Shown here piece after piece: positions 62,101 to 64,000 of a stretch of 64,000 nucleotides of DNA. The DNA is from Sunxiuqinia rutila. GTDB taxonomy: Bacteria; Bacteroidota; Bacteroidia; Bacteroidales; Prolixibacteraceae. Each line of letters starts with the position of its first letter. Position 1 is the stretch's first letter. The translations under genes were made by a program, and so were the position numbers. The DNA lies in contig NZ_JBNGOT010000001.1 of assembly GCF_050589705.1 (NCBI RefSeq), positions 248,001 to 312,000 of the forward strand, in the 5' to 3' direction. The notes under the pieces were generated by a model. The model was not told where the DNA came from and did no database searches. It saw only the letters and a program-made list of their open reading frames with translations.

Positions 62101-62640
62101 CCAGATATCTTGGGGTCATTCAATATTAACCTTCAATATAAAGGTTGGTACCTGAGAGCATACAGTCAGTTTTCATTCGGAGCAGATATCAAAAATACAG
62201 TACTTAATAGCTATATGGACCGCTATGATCGCGGAGGAGATGGTTGGGCGAAAACAGGATTGGCTGATTTAAGTGCTTATAGCTTTTGGGAAAAGCCCGG
62301 AGATGGAGCAGCTGGAGTTCGCTTCCCCGCCCTTTATCCTACCAGTCCAAGTCTAGGAGCTTTTTATGGTTTTAGAGGGAATCAAACTTTATGGCTGGAG
62401 AGTGGTGACTACTGGAAAATTACCAATGCATCTATTGGTTATACTTTTGATAAGAAAAGTTTTATTCGCGACTATGGGCTTTCTCGTTTAAGAGTATACT
62501 TGTCAGTTCTTAATCCTTATCAATGGCAACGGTCAAAAGCGGTGGTTGATGCAACCATGGTTAATGCGAAAGGACACGTTTATGGTAATGGATATCCGCA
62601 GGCATCCACCATCTCATTTGGGGTTGATGTTAAGTTCTAA
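59140..62640 (+). CDS. SusC/RagA TonB-dependent transporter with STN domain
   Basis: A 1166-aa outer-membrane transporter. Order: a long n-region and signal peptide (to about residue 46, HSQNAKF), an STN/secretin-TonB domain (about 47-125) that contacts the anti-sigma factor, a carboxypeptidase-regulatory-like domain (about 130-205, ITGKVTDEDGGALPGVTIAV), a TonB plug (about 215-345, SIDILKDASAAAIYGSRGANGVI), then a 22-strand beta barrel ending VDVKF with a C-terminal Phe. It imports an oligosaccharide or peptide bound by the SusD partner encoded 20 bp downstream. Presence of the STN domain explains the linked sigma and FecR genes. Confidence 0.96.
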   Translation: MKKNRGFYACSYLKARHPRKIVLKMKFTILFIMLGVIQSFGLQVHSQNAKFSLDLRNVRVVDALVQIEDQSEYYFVYNKDAIDLDRKVEVKVRNSSINDVLSLLFEDTNVSYRISERHIILSTLQLTQNNRVITGKVTDEDGGALPGVTIAVAGTSKGTVSNVDGKYELTVDSESAVLIFSFIGMKTQEVKVGRQTTINVMMEEESIGVEEVVAIGYQSVHKRDLTASVTSVRSEDLENIPVTNVSALLATQTTGIQNVTLSGAPGARGALTIRGNTSISGDLNANTAFSNPLYVVDGVQTSLEDLAGYNVSNTDFLASLNPADIESIDILKDASAAAIYGSRGANGVIIINTKKGKALAKPEFTFTANYGFQPKPDRVAMLIGAAERQAKMDMVQKWWTTGEQMSDNLPIMLSDSLNYAFNNNLDYQSLFYQTGIKQQYNVSMRGGSEEANYRISLGYDDNKGVVRATGFDRYTLSANINSKVGKRFNNQLNTRIVFTDQQTGQGNPWLDDKSSNPALPVNPNSLNSSLFYVTDEKIASLQGELEEKLNTDQSITTTVSNFATLDLFKGLTLNSQQTFVYDSNKKNFYEPSTTRTEGDGFASYSLFTRKNLSSDVYLSYYRDTELHQFTGILGQKVDYNRYEDMGLNAIGFGSDAIQVINDRYTQEEVGGFTSLSSNAMISYFGRVSYKFKKRYIVGASYSIDGSSRFGVDVRWAHFPSFSAAWVVSDEPWFALVKESFVDFAKVKFSWGINGKQFPENYLRFGSYQLGYSGTYFGANQMNPSSYAGVTGVVPNYNSIGNNKLSWENSRQWNLGFELDMFKQRLSVTFDAYNKLTDKLFFDVRFPAYSGYNKAKANVAGILNYGWESMVRWHVFPRNNDLRLELSSGLSQNKNFISKLPSGNRDYIGDDYGYVVGLPVNLYKMFLNDYIIDDLSQLPVNPYTGEPLAGKGAWAAIRPGFPIWKDLNGDYILNEDHDLKLAPDYSPVPDILGSFNINLQYKGWYLRAYSQFSFGADIKNTVLNSYMDRYDRGGDGWAKTGLADLSAYSFWEKPGDGAAGVRFPALYPTSPSLGAFYGFRGNQTLWLESGDYWKITNASIGYTFDKKSFIRDYGLSRLRVYLSVLNPYQWQRSKAVVDATMVNAKGHVYGNGYPQASTISFGVDVKF

Positions 62641-62660
62641 AAAAATAAAAATTGAATACG

Positions 62661-64000
62661 ATGAAAAAGATAACACACATATTTATTGCTTTCATGCTAC
62701 TGCTTAGTAGCCAGAGCTGTAATGATTTGTTAGACCAAGAGCCGGTAACAATAACCCACCCAAATGTATTCTGGGTAAACCAGAGTAATGCCGAACAAGC
62801 ATTAGCAGGAGCCTATGGCCTTTTAAAGTATGCTGTAACTGTCCAATCAAATTTCATGTTCTGGGGAGAGTTTACAGGAATGACTTTCATGAATAGCCGT
62901 AATTGGATCACAAATTATATCGAAGGAAGTGGAAACTATAACCTGCCTTATCGAGGATATTCACAAAGCTGGAAAGAGCTTTACCGGGCAGCGAACTGGG
63001 CAGTCACAATTGAAAGCTATGTTGAGGAGATGCCTGATGAGCTTTTTTCTTCAGTTGAAGATAAAAAACGGATTATTGGGGAAGCCGCTTTTATTCGGGC
63101 CTTGTCCTATTTTTATCTTACTCGGGTATGGGGAAATGTGCCAATCGTAACCGAGTCTGTAGAGTCATCGGATCAGTTGGTAACTGAAGATGGCTTTATT
63201 GTAGAAATCCCCCGATCTCCTGAAAAAGATGTTCTGGATCATGCTTTATTGGCTGTCGACAAGGCAATTGATAATTTGGAATATTCTACCCCAGATGATC
63301 CCCGATGGGCGATAACAGCTAATAAGGCAAGTGCGGAAGCATTGAAAGCACATCTTACCTTGTGGTATGCAAGCCGGGATAATAATAACCAGGAAATGCT
63401 GAATGAATGTATTGCATCAGCTACATCGGTTATTGACAATGGAAATGTCGAGTTAATTGATTATGTGGCTGAGGGAGTTGAAGGGTTTAATAAAATGTGT
63501 ATTGGACAGTCTAAAACCGGCTTGTTTGAAATTAATTGGAGTTCAGACATGAACGAGTCGATGCGGATGCGCAATGCGGATGATGCCTTTACGGGCTTAA
63601 CCTTGAATTATCCTATTTGGAAAAACAGGAATACGAATAAATCACCTTTTATTGATCCTGACTTTTATGGAAATCAGTTTATGGCTCAAGATGAAGCTCG
63701 GGAGAATGATGTCCGGAAAGACCTTTTCTTTTATGATTACAGTACGCCCGATGAGGACTTCCTGATGAAGTATTCCCATCAATCACAAGATCCGGATTCA
63801 GAAGATCAGTACTCGCAGTTTTTGGAATCAAATATCTTGATCTTTCGTTTAGCTGATGTTTACTTGCTTCGTGCTGAGGCAAATGCAAAACTGAACAATG
63901 CAGCGGCTGCTGTGGCAGACTTAAATTTAATTCGCTCTAAAGCTGGAGTTCCTGCCTATACAGGTGGAACTGATCGTGCAAGCCTACTAAAAGCACTGTT
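62661..64000 (+). CDS. SusD/RagB nutrient-binding lipoprotein (partial)
   Basis: The frame is open from ATG 62661 to the window end, so the C-terminus is missing. The signal peptide ends in a lipobox-like SSQSC (Cys20). SusD landmarks: CNDLLDQEPVTITHPNVFWVN, AEQALAGAYGLLKY, IIGEAAFIRALSYFYLTRVWGNVPIVT, ASAEALKAHLTLWYA, and in the C-terminal part FRLADVYLLRAEANAKL. It lies on the cell surface as the lid of the SusC channel and binds the substrate. Glycan identity cannot be told from this part. Confidence 0.95.
   Translation, partial: MKKITHIFIAFMLLLSSQSCNDLLDQEPVTITHPNVFWVNQSNAEQALAGAYGLLKYAVTVQSNFMFWGEFTGMTFMNSRNWITNYIEGSGNYNLPYRGYSQSWKELYRAANWAVTIESYVEEMPDELFSSVEDKKRIIGEAAFIRALSYFYLTRVWGNVPIVTESVESSDQLVTEDGFIVEIPRSPEKDVLDHALLAVDKAIDNLEYSTPDDPRWAITANKASAEALKAHLTLWYASRDNNNQEMLNECIASATSVIDNGNVELIDYVAEGVEGFNKMCIGQSKTGLFEINWSSDMNESMRMRNADDAFTGLTLNYPIWKNRNTNKSPFIDPDFYGNQFMAQDEARENDVRKDLFFYDYSTPDEDFLMKYSHQSQDPDSEDQYSQFLESNILIFRLADVYLLRAEANAKLNNAAAAVADLNLIRSKAGVPAYTGGTDRASLLKAL

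Overview
The window is a chromosomal segment from a member of the Bacteroidota. Evidence for this is an ECF sigma factor/FecR/SusC/SusD locus, Type IX secretion (T9SS) genes (PorP/SprF, a type B C-terminal domain, a PorE-like protein), GH92, and promoters of the TAnnTTTG (-7) type. An environmental Marinilabiliales/Prolixibacteraceae-like bacterium would fit, but that placement is an impression only. No phage structural or packaging genes, integrase, transposase or CRISPR array was seen.

Region 1 (about 0.8-32.8 kb, all + strand) is the remarkable part. It holds a T9SS type B cargo-like protein, a PorP/SprF outer-membrane protein, a 2266-aa protein built of phage-tail-fibre-like repeats, a 1295-aa tail-fibre-like protein ending in a self-cleaving S74 chaperone domain, a 133-aa orphan, and a 5573-aa protein. 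That last protein has about 37 fibronectin-III-like modules, the last eight alternating with eight cysteine-containing FISUMP-like modules. A TlpA-type thioredoxin follows. All three giants carry a signal peptide and the same short N-terminal beta motif, and none shows an obvious T9SS C-terminal domain. I infer a surface-fibre or adhesin system assembled from viral-type and repeat modules. A LytTR regulator lies just downstream, behind a 518-bp non-coding gap with inverted repeats.

Region 2 (33.3-47.5 kb) is mostly housekeeping: an RNA methyltransferase, OxyR, tRNA-Glu and rpsT (with a clear Bacteroidota promoter and terminator), and radC. A tightly packed polysaccharide-deacetylase/acyltransferase operon comes next, followed by upp, a POT-like transporter, folK, sppA, lpxK and a purine nucleoside phosphorylase whose start overlaps lpxK.

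Region 3 (47.5-54.9 kb) has a small ABM monooxygenase-like gene, two different fold-type-II PLP dehydratases (the second is ilvA), a GH92 lipoprotein, an acetate transporter and a DUF5995-like gene. An imperfect extragenic repeat occurs three times here, each time directly after a TAG stop codon and in the orientation of the upstream gene. Two of the copies form an inverted pair around the 48.2-53.4 kb segment.

Region 4 (55.0-64.0 kb) has a PorE-like T9SS/peptidoglycan-linking lipoprotein divergent from an ECF sigma factor, FecR anti-sigma factor, STN-containing SusC and a SusD that runs off the window end. This is the start of a glycan-uptake locus regulated by trans-envelope signalling.
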